From CAG-873 sp910578365 (lineage in GTDB: Bacteria > Bacteroidota > Bacteroidia > Bacteroidales > Muribaculaceae): DNA of 64,000 nucleotides. Of this stretch, positions 36,551 to 44,884 are shown one piece after another. The number at the start of each line of letters is the position of its first letter. Position 1 is the stretch's first letter. The notes beneath the pieces were generated by a model that was not told the origin of the DNA, searched no databases, and saw nothing but the letters and a program-made list of their open reading frames with translations. The position numbers and the translations under genes were made by a program. The stretch lies in assembly GCA_951635545.1 (NCBI GenBank), contig OX620685.1, positions 1,798,001 to 1,862,000 on the forward strand, written 5' to 3'.

Positions 36551-37853
36551 TAAGCTGCAGCGTTACGACGTATTCATCAGCTACCGGCGCGATGGTGGCG
36601 CGCAATATGCACGCACGCTGCAGCTGATGCTCGAGATGCGAGGCTACAGGGTGTTTCTCGATTATGACGAACTCGTCGACGGCCAGTTTAGCCCTAAAAT
36701 CGAAGCGGCCATACACAACTCGACCATATACATGATAGTGCTGTCGAAAGGCTCAATGGCCCGCTGCGCCAACGAAGGCGACTGGGTGCGCCTTGAAATA
36801 GAGCAGGCGCTGAAGGCCAACAAGCGACTGGTGCCGGTGAACCCCGACGGAACCTTCGACGGAATTCCCGCCGGGGTGCCACAGCATATACGCGAGGCCG
36901 TCGAAAGCACTCAGTATTCCGAAATCAGTTTCGGCCAGGCGCTGAACGCGACAGTCGACCTTATGGTCAAAAACCGTCTGCGCCCCTATGTGTCGCATCT
37001 GCACGCGTGGCAGTTTATTGCCGGAGCTGTATTGTTGCTTATTATCGCAGCTGTGGCATGGTCTGTGAAATCGGATTACGATATCGGCAGGCTTAAAGAA
37101 CGCATAGTTTTCGAAGGCAATCCGGTCTGCTGGGCCGACGGTGCTACCCTCGAGCAACTTGAGGCGGCCGACGAGATATTCCGCAGCCTGCGTCCGGTGC
37201 AGGGCGGCAGTTTCATGCAGGGCGCGCAGCCATTGGCCGACAGCACATACCATGAAAATGTGGAGCTTGAGTTCGAAACTCCGGCTTTTGCCGTGGAGGT
37301 GCCGTCGTTTTATATGTCGCAGTACGAGGTTACCGTGGGGCAGTGGAATGCCATTATGCGCGATAACCGTCCGGGCGAGCCCGGCATGCCGGTGACCGGA
37401 GTGACTTTCGACGAAGCACAGCAGTTTGCAGTTGCCTTGTCGGACCTCACCACCAAGCTGTTTCGTCTGCCCACTGAAAGCGAGTGGGAATATGCCTCCC
37501 GCGGAGGAGCCACGCCTGAGAACTTTATGTATGCAGGCAGCGACAATCCGGCGGATGTGGCATGGTACGCCGCCAATTCGGGCGGTAAAGCCCACGCCTG
37601 CGCGCAGGGCGATTTGCCTCCGTCGTGTACAGCCGGCGACCTGTTCAACATGAGTGGCAACGTGAGCGAATGGTGCGACACTCCCTTCGAGCCCTACGAC
37701 AGCACACTCAACCTCGACTATAGCGGGTCGATGGTGGTGCGTGGAGGCAACTATCTCTCGGAGCCATACGAAATCACAGTTACCCACCGCGAGCCCGCGC
37801 AGGCCAATAGTTCAATACCGACATTAGGATTCAGAATAGCGCTTTCAAAATGA
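36543..37853 (+). CDS. TIR-TM-FGE fusion protein
   Basis: 436 residues. The TIR domain (about 5-140) shows YDVFISYRRDGG, VFLDYDEL and MIVLSKGSMARCANEGDW, with candidate catalytic Glu residues E78 and E85 (DWVRLEI). One membrane helix lies at about 157-177 (FIAGAVLLLIIAAVAW). It is followed by a formylglycine-generating-enzyme/SUMF1-like domain (about 215-436: GGSFMQG, FYMSQYEVTVGQWN, RLPTESEWEYASRGG, DLFNMSGNVSEWC, VVRGGNYLS). TIR should be cytosolic and FGE periplasmic. Many TIR domains cleave NAD; FGE-like folds often act as binding modules. It overlaps both neighbours. Confidence 0.88.
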   Translation: MSNKLQRYDVFISYRRDGGAQYARTLQLMLEMRGYRVFLDYDELVDGQFSPKIEAAIHNSTIYMIVLSKGSMARCANEGDWVRLEIEQALKANKRLVPVNPDGTFDGIPAGVPQHIREAVESTQYSEISFGQALNATVDLMVKNRLRPYVSHLHAWQFIAGAVLLLIIAAVAWSVKSDYDIGRLKERIVFEGNPVCWADGATLEQLEAADEIFRSLRPVQGGSFMQGAQPLADSTYHENVELEFETPAFAVEVPSFYMSQYEVTVGQWNAIMRDNRPGEPGMPVTGVTFDEAQQFAVALSDLTTKLFRLPTESEWEYASRGGATPENFMYAGSDNPADVAWYAANSGGKAHACAQGDLPPSCTAGDLFNMSGNVSEWCDTPFEPYDSTLNLDYSGSMVVRGGNYLSEPYEITVTHREPAQANSSIPTLGFRIALSK

Positions 37854-38485
37854 AAAAATTAATAGTATCCATATTTATGTGTATGGGCCTGCTGACCTCG
37901 GCACAGACATTCTCGGCTGCAATGGAAAAGGCCGTAGCGGCATGTGTGGGCCTGTCGGAATCAATAGGCTCCACCTCCACCGCCGGACTTAAAGCCGCCA
38001 ACATGGCGCTAAAGAAAGCCGATATAGTGTATTTCGGCGACCTATGGCTGGAAAAAGGCAAAGACCTGTCGGTCGACGGACATTTTATTTTTGACGAAGA
38101 GTTTGTCGACAGTCTTGCGGAGAACCGCCTTATAATTAAATTTTCCAGCCGTTATATGCGCAAGCGGGCGAGCTGGGGCCCCGGGGGCACTGGCGGACGT
38201 ATCAAAATGACCACTCTCGCCCTCGAAGCCGGCGCCTCGGCTGTCTGGAAAAGCGTAAACCGTAAGCTTGCCGAATATGCCCTGGTGGCTGAGCCCGGAG
38301 GCTTGTTTACCATGACAATCCGTGACGAAAAAGGATGCGCGCTGTATTCCGAAACTGTCAACAACAAGCAGGGTGCCAAGGTGCGCAAGGCTCAGATTAA
38401 GCTACCCGACAAAATCACCAAGCTGTACATCGAAATTAAAAACACAGGCCGAAACGACGCCAGCTTCGCTCTGTTAAGTAATTAG
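37850..38485 (+). CDS. Secreted protein of unknown function in TIR/CHAT operon
   Basis: 211 residues with signal peptide (LIVSIFMCMGLLTSAQ). No family was recognised. A helical first third (SAAMEKAVAACVGLSES) is followed by a beta-rich part with IIKFSSRYMRKRASWGP and FTMTIRDEKGCALYSETVNN. It starts by ATGA overlap with the TIR-FGE gene and ends 17 bp before CHAT 2, so it is probably co-translated with them. Confidence 0.78.
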   Translation: MKKLIVSIFMCMGLLTSAQTFSAAMEKAVAACVGLSESIGSTSTAGLKAANMALKKADIVYFGDLWLEKGKDLSVDGHFIFDEEFVDSLAENRLIIKFSSRYMRKRASWGPGGTGGRIKMTTLALEAGASAVWKSVNRKLAEYALVAEPGGLFTMTIRDEKGCALYSETVNNKQGAKVRKAQIKLPDKITKLYIEIKNTGRNDASFALLSN

Positions 38486-38502
38486 AGGCCATTTGGAAGT
38501 AT

Positions 38503-41202
38503 ATGAAAAAAACTATTAGTCTGCTATGTTGCATGTTGTCGTTGTTGGTAGCGGTTGCTCAGACTGCCGCCGAGGGGGTAGGGCTGATAAAGCAGGCCTA
38601 CCGGTGCCACGAGCAGGGCGACGATGACCTTGCGGTGAAATACTTGGAGGAGGCTCTGCCTATGGTGGAGAAGTTCGGTCCCGACTACGAAGCCGTGCTT
38701 ACCTTTCTGGGCGACATATATATGCGTCGCGACGACAGCGCGAACATACATCGTATTCTTGGCCTTATGGACGAACATAACCGGCACGAACTCGCCAAGG
38801 AATGCAGTACACCCGAGTGCCATTTCGACAAGGCCGAGTATTACCTCAATACCGGCAATGCGGCCATGGCCAAGGACGAGTATATGGCAGTATTCGCAAT
38901 GCCGCTGACCGATATGCAGATGGCTCAGGCTTGCAGGCGATATGCCGCTTTCCTGAGCGCGCAGCGCGATTATGCCCGGGCTGGCGACTATTATGCCATG
39001 AGTGCCGAGGCATGGCAGAAAACCGGCGAGCCGGATCAGGAGGTGGCATGGCTCAGGCGTCAGGCCGGATTGTGTTTTTTCATAGGCAAGGAATTCGACA
39101 AGGCCATAACTGCCCATGAAGCGGTAGTCGACTTGGTCGACCGCTACGGATATAATCCGGAGTACAAAGCAACCTCGCTGCAGGGACTCGGAAACGCCTG
39201 GAGTGCAAAAAAAGACTATGCCCGGGCCGCGGATTATTACCGGGCCTGGATTCGGCATCTGGAACAGAACGGACAAAACGGCGAACCGGACTATGCCAAG
39301 GCATACGAACGATTGGCTTCGGCCGAGAAGTTCGCAGGCGACTATACGGCCGGAATCGCCGACTATGAAAAGGCAATCGAGCTGTATGGCCGGCTGAAAA
39401 TGTACGACGAGCAGGAAAATGCGTTGTCAGGTCTGAAAATGTGCCGCCTGTATGCAGGCGAACCAATGGGCGGGGAAGCCGACAATGCTGCCGCCGGGAG
39501 TCAGCGCGAGGAAAAATTGCGCGAGATTATCCGTTCGAGCATGAACATGCTGGCCGCAGGAGGCGACTACATGGGCAAACTCTATACAGCCAGGATACTG
39601 GCCACGATAGCCGGATGCCACGCCCAGCTGGGCCGGTACGACAAAGCCCTTGACTACTACGGACAATACATAGCGGCCCTGCGCCCGGCCATAGCTGAGG
39701 ACTTCATACTGAAAAACCCGCAGGAGCGTGAACTCTCCTGGCAGCAGGATGCGGCTAATATATCGCAGATGAACAGCCTGATTGCCGACTTGCCTGAAAA
39801 TACCCCCGAACTATATAGCAGACTGTCGTCGCTTGTGTACGAAGGGCAACTGCTGTCGAAAGGCATATTGCTGACATCGGATATCGAGTTTGAAAAAGTA
39901 CTCAAACGCTACGGCACAAAAGACATGCTGGCGCGCTACCATGCCATTAAGGCCAATTTGCAGCTTATAGAGCAGATGCGGCAGCGGCATGATGCCGTTG
40001 AAGATATTCTGGCCCTTGAACGCAGCACCGAAGCAATGCAACTTCAGCTCGCACGCGAGTCGGCGCAGTTCGCCGATTTTACAGGCTATCTGAAAATATC
40101 GCTTGCCGATGTGGCGGCAGCGCTTGGCCCCGATGAGGCGGCAGTGGAGTTCGTGACCATCGACAGCGGCTTCCTGCCGGACTATGATATGGTAGTGGCG
40201 GCGGTAGTCACGCGCGAGCTGCCTGCCGGCTGTCTGGCTCCCGTAGGCCGGGTGGGCGATATCCGAGCCATTATCAAAGCCGGCGACCGCTTTTCGAACG
40301 ACAGCCATTGCTCGGCAATCTGGTACAATATCATGCAGCTTGCTGCCGGAAAGACAAGGCTGTACTTTGCTCCGGACGGCATACTCAACAACTTGGGCAT
40401 AGAGTATCTGACACTCGGCGGCGAGCCGCTATCCGACAAAATCGACATGGTGCGGCTGTCGTCGACCCGCGAACTATGCCGCGAGCACCTTGCAGTGCCG
40501 CTGCGCTATGCCTCGCTGTTCGGCGACATCGACTATATCGAAGAGGGCATGCCTGCCGGCACAGTACGCGCCTCCGATGGCCTGTCGTTCAGCCGGCTTG
40601 AAAATACCGGTCGCGAAGTGCGCCAGATTGCCGCCCTGCTTAAAAAGCATAATAAAAAAACTAAAATCAAAAGCTACACAGGCCCCGCGGCCAGCAAAGC
40701 CGGCTTCATGGAGCAGCAGGAACTTCCGGTGAATCTGATTCATATAGCCACCCACGGCAAGTATTTCGACGAAGGCAAAGGCAGCGACAGCGATGCCATG
40801 CAGCGCAGTGTGCTGGCATTAGCAGGCGCAAACCTGTACGAAGGCTATGTCGACAACGACGGGCTGGTGAACGCCTCGGAGATAGCCGGCATGACAATGT
40901 ATGACTGCAATCTGGTGGTACTGTCGGCCTGTGAGAGCGGCCTTGGCAAACTGGGCGACGATGGAGTGTTCGGTCTGCAGCGCGGATTCAAGAATGCCGG
41001 AGTCCGGTCGCTGCTGGTAAGCCTGAGCGAAGTGGCCGACGCATCTACCGCCGATATGATGATTGCCTTCTACCGCCATCTGTCGGACGGCAGCGGACTA
41101 TCCAAACGCGAAGCCCTGCGTAAGGCGCAGAAAGAAATCCGAGCCGCATATCCCGGCGACGACACCTGGGCTTCATTCATACTTATAGACTCTTTTAACT
41201 GA
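38503..41202 (+). CDS. Secreted TPR-CHAT protease 2
   Basis: 899 residues. Signal peptide (ISLLCCMLSLLVAVAQ), TPR-like repeats to about residue 420 (YARAGDYYAMSAEAWQKTG; YDKALDYYGQYIAAL), a coiled stretch, and a CHAT domain from about residue 590. The His is in LIHIATHGKYF (about H751) and the Cys in LSACESGLG (about C810), then DGVFGLQRGFKNAGVRSLL. It is a shorter paralogue of CHAT 1 with different repeats, so the two may recognise different partners. Its stop overlaps the ATG of the RyR gene by one base. Confidence 0.88.
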   Translation: MKKTISLLCCMLSLLVAVAQTAAEGVGLIKQAYRCHEQGDDDLAVKYLEEALPMVEKFGPDYEAVLTFLGDIYMRRDDSANIHRILGLMDEHNRHELAKECSTPECHFDKAEYYLNTGNAAMAKDEYMAVFAMPLTDMQMAQACRRYAAFLSAQRDYARAGDYYAMSAEAWQKTGEPDQEVAWLRRQAGLCFFIGKEFDKAITAHEAVVDLVDRYGYNPEYKATSLQGLGNAWSAKKDYARAADYYRAWIRHLEQNGQNGEPDYAKAYERLASAEKFAGDYTAGIADYEKAIELYGRLKMYDEQENALSGLKMCRLYAGEPMGGEADNAAAGSQREEKLREIIRSSMNMLAAGGDYMGKLYTARILATIAGCHAQLGRYDKALDYYGQYIAALRPAIAEDFILKNPQERELSWQQDAANISQMNSLIADLPENTPELYSRLSSLVYEGQLLSKGILLTSDIEFEKVLKRYGTKDMLARYHAIKANLQLIEQMRQRHDAVEDILALERSTEAMQLQLARESAQFADFTGYLKISLADVAAALGPDEAAVEFVTIDSGFLPDYDMVVAAVVTRELPAGCLAPVGRVGDIRAIIKAGDRFSNDSHCSAIWYNIMQLAAGKTRLYFAPDGILNNLGIEYLTLGGEPLSDKIDMVRLSSTRELCREHLAVPLRYASLFGDIDYIEEGMPAGTVRASDGLSFSRLENTGREVRQIAALLKKHNKKTKIKSYTGPAASKAGFMEQQELPVNLIHIATHGKYFDEGKGSDSDAMQRSVLALAGANLYEGYVDNDGLVNASEIAGMTMYDCNLVVLSACESGLGKLGDDGVFGLQRGFKNAGVRSLLVSLSEVADASTADMMIAFYRHLSDGSGLSKREALRKAQKEIRAAYPGDDTWASFILIDSFN

Positions 41203-41492
41203 TGAAAACAGAATACACACCCCGGCCATGCGACACTTCCGATGTGGAGCTGCCTGCCGAACTTACCCCTCTGATTGAGGATATGGCCCGAAACGTACAC
41301 GAAGTATGGGCGCAGAACCGCATCAGCGAGGGCTGGACTTACGGCCCCGTGCGCGACGACTCGCTCCGCTACCATCCGTGCCTGGTTCCATACGACGAAC
41401 TGCCTGAAAGTGAAAAACAATACGACCGAGCCACCTCGCAGGAAACTCTAAAACTGATTTTGAAATTCGGTTTTCAGATTTCAAAAAAATAA
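41202..41492 (+). CDS. Stand-alone RyR-domain protein
   Basis: 96 residues, almost entirely an RyR repeat domain as named from ryanodine receptors. It has MARNVHEVWAQNRISEGWTY, then GPVRDDSLRYHPCLVPYDEL and PESEKQYDRATSQETLKLIL. Each block fits the family (W, GW.YG, HP.LVPY..L, YDR). In bacteria such domains are often beside signalling or conflict genes and may bind a nucleotide-type ligand (inference). It is the last gene of the operon; a second, diverged RyR domain ends the split protein at the operon start. Confidence 0.9.
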   Translation: MKTEYTPRPCDTSDVELPAELTPLIEDMARNVHEVWAQNRISEGWTYGPVRDDSLRYHPCLVPYDELPESEKQYDRATSQETLKLILKFGFQISKK

Positions 41493-41502
41493 TGTATCTT
41501 TG
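41471..41502 (+). promoter_or_regulatory. Promoter of M48/zinc-ribbon group
   Basis: TATCTTTG (41495-41502) is a perfect -7 box, with a T-rich TTTTC (41471-41475) about 20 nt upstream and 26 nt before the ATG at 41529. It overlaps the end of the RyR gene, so the next genes can be expressed independently. Confidence 0.65.
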
Positions 41503-41528
41503 CGATAAACCTTAAACTACCTTTTGTT

Positions 41529-42410
41529 ATGAAGCCATCCGAATTTATACACCCTGAGGACGCTGCTGCGCTGCGGCAATTGGAGAGCATCCCCGGATTT
41601 CCGACTCTGGTAAAGAAATTCTACGCTCTGGGTGTGGAAAAACTGATGTACGGCACAAATATGGCCTCGAATATTCGCTTGTCGGAAAATCAGCTGCCGG
41701 AACTTTACCGAATGCTGCCCCCGATATGCCGCACACTCGGTATTGCCGAACCGGAATTCTATCTCGAGATGAATCCCATGCCGAACGCTTATACTTTCGG
41801 CGATACCAAAATTTTCATTACCATGACTTCAGGTCTGGTGGAAATGCTCAACGAAGATGAACTCAAGGCGGTAATCGCCCACGAATGCGGCCATATACTC
41901 TGCCGCCATGTGCTGTATCACAATATGGCCAACATGCTCATCAACGGTGCCGACCTGCTGGGTATCCTGGGCCTGTTTACCGCCCCCATAAAGTATGCCC
42001 TGCTGTATTGGCAGCGCAAGAGCGAGCTCTCGTGCGACCGCGCCGGCTCAATCATTACCGACGCGCAGACGGTGGCCCGTACAATGGTGCGTCTGGCCGG
42101 TGGACCCAAGTCGATTACAGGCAGTGTGAATATTGATGAATGGGCACGTCAGGCCGACGAGTATGAAAAAATACGTACCGACGGCATGTGGAACAAAGCC
42201 CTCCAGACTTACGCCATAATGGGTGCCGACCATCCGTTCTCTGCTGTGCGTGTGCGCGAGATTCTCAAATGGGAACAGACTCCGCAATATAGGAATCTTA
42301 AGGCCGGTCTTGCCGCGAATATACCCGCCGACGGCTGTTGCCCCGGATGCAACTGCCGGGTGGACGAGTCGTGGATGTTCTGCCGTAATTGCGGCGCAAA
42401 GTTAAAATAA
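41529..42410 (+). CDS. M48-type metallopeptidase with C-terminal zinc ribbon
   Basis: 293 residues. The zinc-protease motif HECGH lies at about residues 118-122 (LKAVIAHECGHILCRH), with SELSCDRAG supplying the third ligand. A hydrophobic pair (MLINGADLLGILGLFTAPIKYALL) may touch the membrane. The tail is a zinc ribbon (CCPGCNCRVDESWMFCRNCG). M48 proteins of this type are related to HtpX/Ste24. The zinc ribbon is shared with the protein at 42688-43215, suggesting a common partner. Confidence 0.88.
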   Translation: MKPSEFIHPEDAAALRQLESIPGFPTLVKKFYALGVEKLMYGTNMASNIRLSENQLPELYRMLPPICRTLGIAEPEFYLEMNPMPNAYTFGDTKIFITMTSGLVEMLNEDELKAVIAHECGHILCRHVLYHNMANMLINGADLLGILGLFTAPIKYALLYWQRKSELSCDRAGSIITDAQTVARTMVRLAGGPKSITGSVNIDEWARQADEYEKIRTDGMWNKALQTYAIMGADHPFSAVRVREILKWEQTPQYRNLKAGLAANIPADGCCPGCNCRVDESWMFCRNCGAKLK

Positions 42411-42421
42411 AACATTAAAAC

Positions 42422-42685
42422 ATGAAAAGACTCTTTGATGAAAACGGCATGCTCAACATTGCCGATATAGTAGCCGAAAATCCGTCGTACAAGGCAATTA
42501 TGGAAGACGGCGTGGTCACCGACCAAGAATTGAAAGACCAGGCAGATGCTACTTTGGCATCGCTGCACAGGCTGCAGGAATTATGCAGCGAAGAGCAGCA
42601 GGACGCTGTGCTCAGCGCCATTACCGATATGAGCGTGCTGTTTGCAGCTTACCACAATTATGAACTTCAGCAACTTGTAAAATAA
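42422..42685 (+). CDS. Small acidic helical protein, unknown
   Basis: 87 residues, no signal peptide and no recognised family. It is acidic and helical (GVVTDQELKDQADATLASLH; EEQQDAVLSAITDMSVL). It lies 11 bp after the M48 gene and 2 bp before the zinc-ribbon gene, so it is co-transcribed with both. Confidence 0.7.
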   Translation: MKRLFDENGMLNIADIVAENPSYKAIMEDGVVTDQELKDQADATLASLHRLQELCSEEQQDAVLSAITDMSVLFAAYHNYELQQLVK

Positions 42686-42687
42686 CT

Positions 42688-43215
42688 ATGGGAACATTCA
42701 ATACCAAGGCGGTGCTTAACGCTGACCCCAGACTGATACCGGACATTGCCGACCGCATATGCAATGAATTCGTCGCCGATGGCTATGAAGTCAAGCGCGA
42801 GGACCTGATTAGCGGCGGCATCGACATATCGCTTACCAAAGGCGGCGCGTTCAAGGCCGTGCTGGGCATGAAGACCGCACTGAAAGTGAAACTTCAGCCT
42901 GAGGCCGGCGCAATCAATTTCGATGCCGGAGTTGGAATCTTCGGCCAGCAGGTCATTCCCACATTGGTGATGTGGTTCATTACCTGGCCGGTGCTGCTTA
43001 CCCAGATTTGGGGAATGGTGCAACAGTCCAAACTCGACGACAAGGCTCTGGCTGCCGCCCGTGCTGTGATAAGCGAACGCGGCGGCAATCCGTATTCCTA
43101 TGGCACAGTGCCTCCGCCGATGCCCGCTGCCGGCCGTGCGAAATTCTGCACCAATTGCGGAGCTTCGCTGCCTGCAAATGCTAAATTCTGTTCTGAATGC
43201 GGCAATCCGGTATAG
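42688..43215 (+). CDS. Zinc-ribbon protein with possible membrane segment
   Basis: 175 residues. The N-terminal domain (ADRICNEFVADGYEVKREDL, ISLTKGGAFKAVLGMKTALK) resembles small alpha/beta stress-type domains. A hydrophobic stretch follows (VIPTLVMWFITWPVLLTQIW), then a double-CxxC zinc ribbon (CTNCGASLPANAKFCSECG). Function unknown. It is the last gene of the M48 group; a perfect terminator follows. Confidence 0.78.
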   Translation: MGTFNTKAVLNADPRLIPDIADRICNEFVADGYEVKREDLISGGIDISLTKGGAFKAVLGMKTALKVKLQPEAGAINFDAGVGIFGQQVIPTLVMWFITWPVLLTQIWGMVQQSKLDDKALAAARAVISERGGNPYSYGTVPPPMPAAGRAKFCTNCGASLPANAKFCSECGNPV

Positions 43216-43287
43216 CGCCATCCTGCCGCATTTCGCTGGATTTCCGGTTCTCGCGTAGCCGACCGATATGCCGAAGGCAAGGCTATG

Positions 43288-43335
43288 GAACTGAATCGTC
43301 ATCGCCGGGAGAGTCCGGCGATGACGATTCAGTTC
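43288..43335. terminator. Bidirectional terminator between converging operons
   Basis: Perfect 21-bp stem (43288-43308 with 43315-43335), loop GAGAGT, between the zinc-ribbon gene (+) and the PfkB gene (-). Confidence 0.85.
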
Positions 43336-43374
43336 TAACGCTTATAGTAGTTGGCTGACTTATAGACGGTAAAG

Positions 43375-44250
43375 CTATGAGATAGCCTGAGCCGGACGGG
43401 CGGCGGATTCGAGCACACGGGTGCGGATGTCGTCGGCAGGTGTGTCGAGTAGGTCCGGTGTGGCGTCAAGGCTGAACAGGGCGCTGACTACACCGGCCAC
43501 AACTCCTGCACGCCAGCAGAGGCTCTGGAGGCGTTCGGCCGGAATGTCGACCGATGTGACTTCCTTGCCGCTGTAGTAACTCAGACGGTGGTTGATTATG
43601 TCGGCACAGATCAGCGAACGGCAATAGAAGTCGATGTGGTTGTGGTAGGCTGCATTGTCGGTGTCGGCGCCGAAGATAAATTTGAGGTCGGTGTTGCGCG
43701 CAATCACTAAGTTGGCGTATTCCAGATTTTCGAGTATGGCCGGCATCACTCGGGTGATACGCGGTTCCATCTGTGGCAGGAAGCCGGGCAGATACACCAG
43801 CACGGCTTTGCGCTCGCTGCAGTGCTGCAGCAGCTGGGTCATGCGCGGACGCATGCGGGGGTCGAGGGCGTAGAAGCCACCGAATACCACAATGTCGCCT
43901 TCGTCGACCCTCGGCCAGACGATGTCGAAACATTCCGGGGGATACTGCTCATATCGGGTTACGCTCGTGAGCTTGTCGTCGTTGTCGGTGAAGTACAGGG
44001 TCACCGGTGTGCGTCCGTCGGGGTATCGGTCGACGGAGCTTATGTCCACTCCGGCGTCTTTAAGGAAGCCGATAACTATTTCGCCTACGCTGTCGGTGGA
44101 GGCTTCGGAGGCCATTATTACCGGTAATTTCATGCCGGCGAGCATGGCAGCGGCGTTGACTATGCGACCGCCCGGTGCGCTGTCGACCGGTTTGCCGTTG
44201 CGGAATATTATATCGAGTCCGCACTCGCCAATACAGATAATTTTTTTCAT
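43375..44250 (-). CDS. PfkB-family carbohydrate kinase
   Basis: 291 residues from the ATG at 44250 (MKKIICIGECGLDIIF); upstream codons belong to the SIS gene overlap. PfkB marks are PGGRIVNAAAMLA, a lid-like region TPVTLYFTDNDDKLTS and DIVVFGGFYAL. The C-terminal LCWRAGVVAGVVSALF lies where the usual GAGD anion hole would be; the Asp is not obvious, so catalysis is uncertain. It overlaps the SIS isomerase gene by ATGA, suggesting the two act on related sugar phosphates. Confidence 0.82.
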   Translation of the reverse strand: MKKIICIGECGLDIIFRNGKPVDSAPGGRIVNAAAMLAGMKLPVIMASEASTDSVGEIVIGFLKDAGVDISSVDRYPDGRTPVTLYFTDNDDKLTSVTRYEQYPPECFDIVWPRVDEGDIVVFGGFYALDPRMRPRMTQLLQHCSERKAVLVYLPGFLPQMEPRITRVMPAILENLEYANLVIARNTDLKFIFGADTDNAAYHNHIDFYCRSLICADIINHRLSYYSGKEVTSVDIPAERLQSLCWRAGVVAGVVSALFSLDATPDLLDTPADDIRTRVLESAARPAQAIS

Positions 44251-44873
44251 TTTGTGCTTTTGTTTCGGGCCGCGGAGCCAAGATAGCCTCCGTGGTGGCG
44301 TTTGGCGTATTCTTCGCGGGTAAAGCCAATCTGTTTCATGGTGTTCACTACCAGCACGTCGCCTATTACGGTCATCATGGTGGTGGATGTGGTGGGAGTG
44401 AGTCCGAGGGGGCATACTTCGGGTGCGCCACCGGTGTACAGTACTTCGTCGGCGAGTTCGCTCAGCGGCGAGGTGTTGTTGCCTGTTATCACTATCACAG
44501 GCAGGTCTTCGTATAGGCGGTGGGCCAGCTCTATAAGCTGCAGAATCTCGGTGGTTTTGCCTGAATTGGATATTAGCAGCAGCACATCGTCGGGCCGCAG
44601 CAGTCCCAGGTCGCCGTGCTGGGCTTCAGAGGGGTGGAGGTATACAGCCGGAGTGCCTGTCGAAGAGAATGTGGTGGCTATGTTCATGGCAATCTGGCCG
44701 GCCTTGCCCATGCCGGAGGTTACGAGTTTGCCTCCGCGTGTGTGTACACGGTCGATAATCAGTGCTACTGCGCGTGAATAAGCTTCAGAAACCGGTATGG
44801 CGCTTACTGCGCGGCTTTCGGCCTCGAGTATGGCCTTCATGGAGGCTGTTATTTCGGTTGTGTTTATTTTCAT
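44247..44873 (-). CDS. SIS-domain sugar-phosphate isomerase (KpsF/GutQ-like)
   Basis: 208 residues from ATG at 44873. The SIS fold has GGKLVTSGMGKAGQIAMNIA, STGTPAVYLHPSEAQHGDLG, LLISNSGKTTEILQLIE and CPLGLTPTTSTTMM, which match arabinose-5-phosphate isomerases (KdsD/KpsF). The usual C-terminal CBS pair is absent, as is known for single-domain Bacteroides enzymes. The likely role is ribulose-5-P to arabinose-5-P for Kdo synthesis. It lies 11 bp after pdxA. Confidence 0.85.
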   Translation of the reverse strand: MKINTTEITASMKAILEAESRAVSAIPVSEAYSRAVALIIDRVHTRGGKLVTSGMGKAGQIAMNIATTFSSTGTPAVYLHPSEAQHGDLGLLRPDDVLLLISNSGKTTEILQLIELAHRLYEDLPVIVITGNNTSPLSELADEVLYTGGAPEVCPLGLTPTTSTTMMTVIGDVLVVNTMKQIGFTREEYAKRHHGGYLGSAARNKSTK

Positions 44874-44884
44874 GAGCAATGGTT

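Noticed and set aside
36543..37853. Diversity-generating retroelement variable protein, because of the FGE/C-lectin-type fold
   Set aside because: No reverse transcriptase and no template/variable repeat pair were seen nearby.
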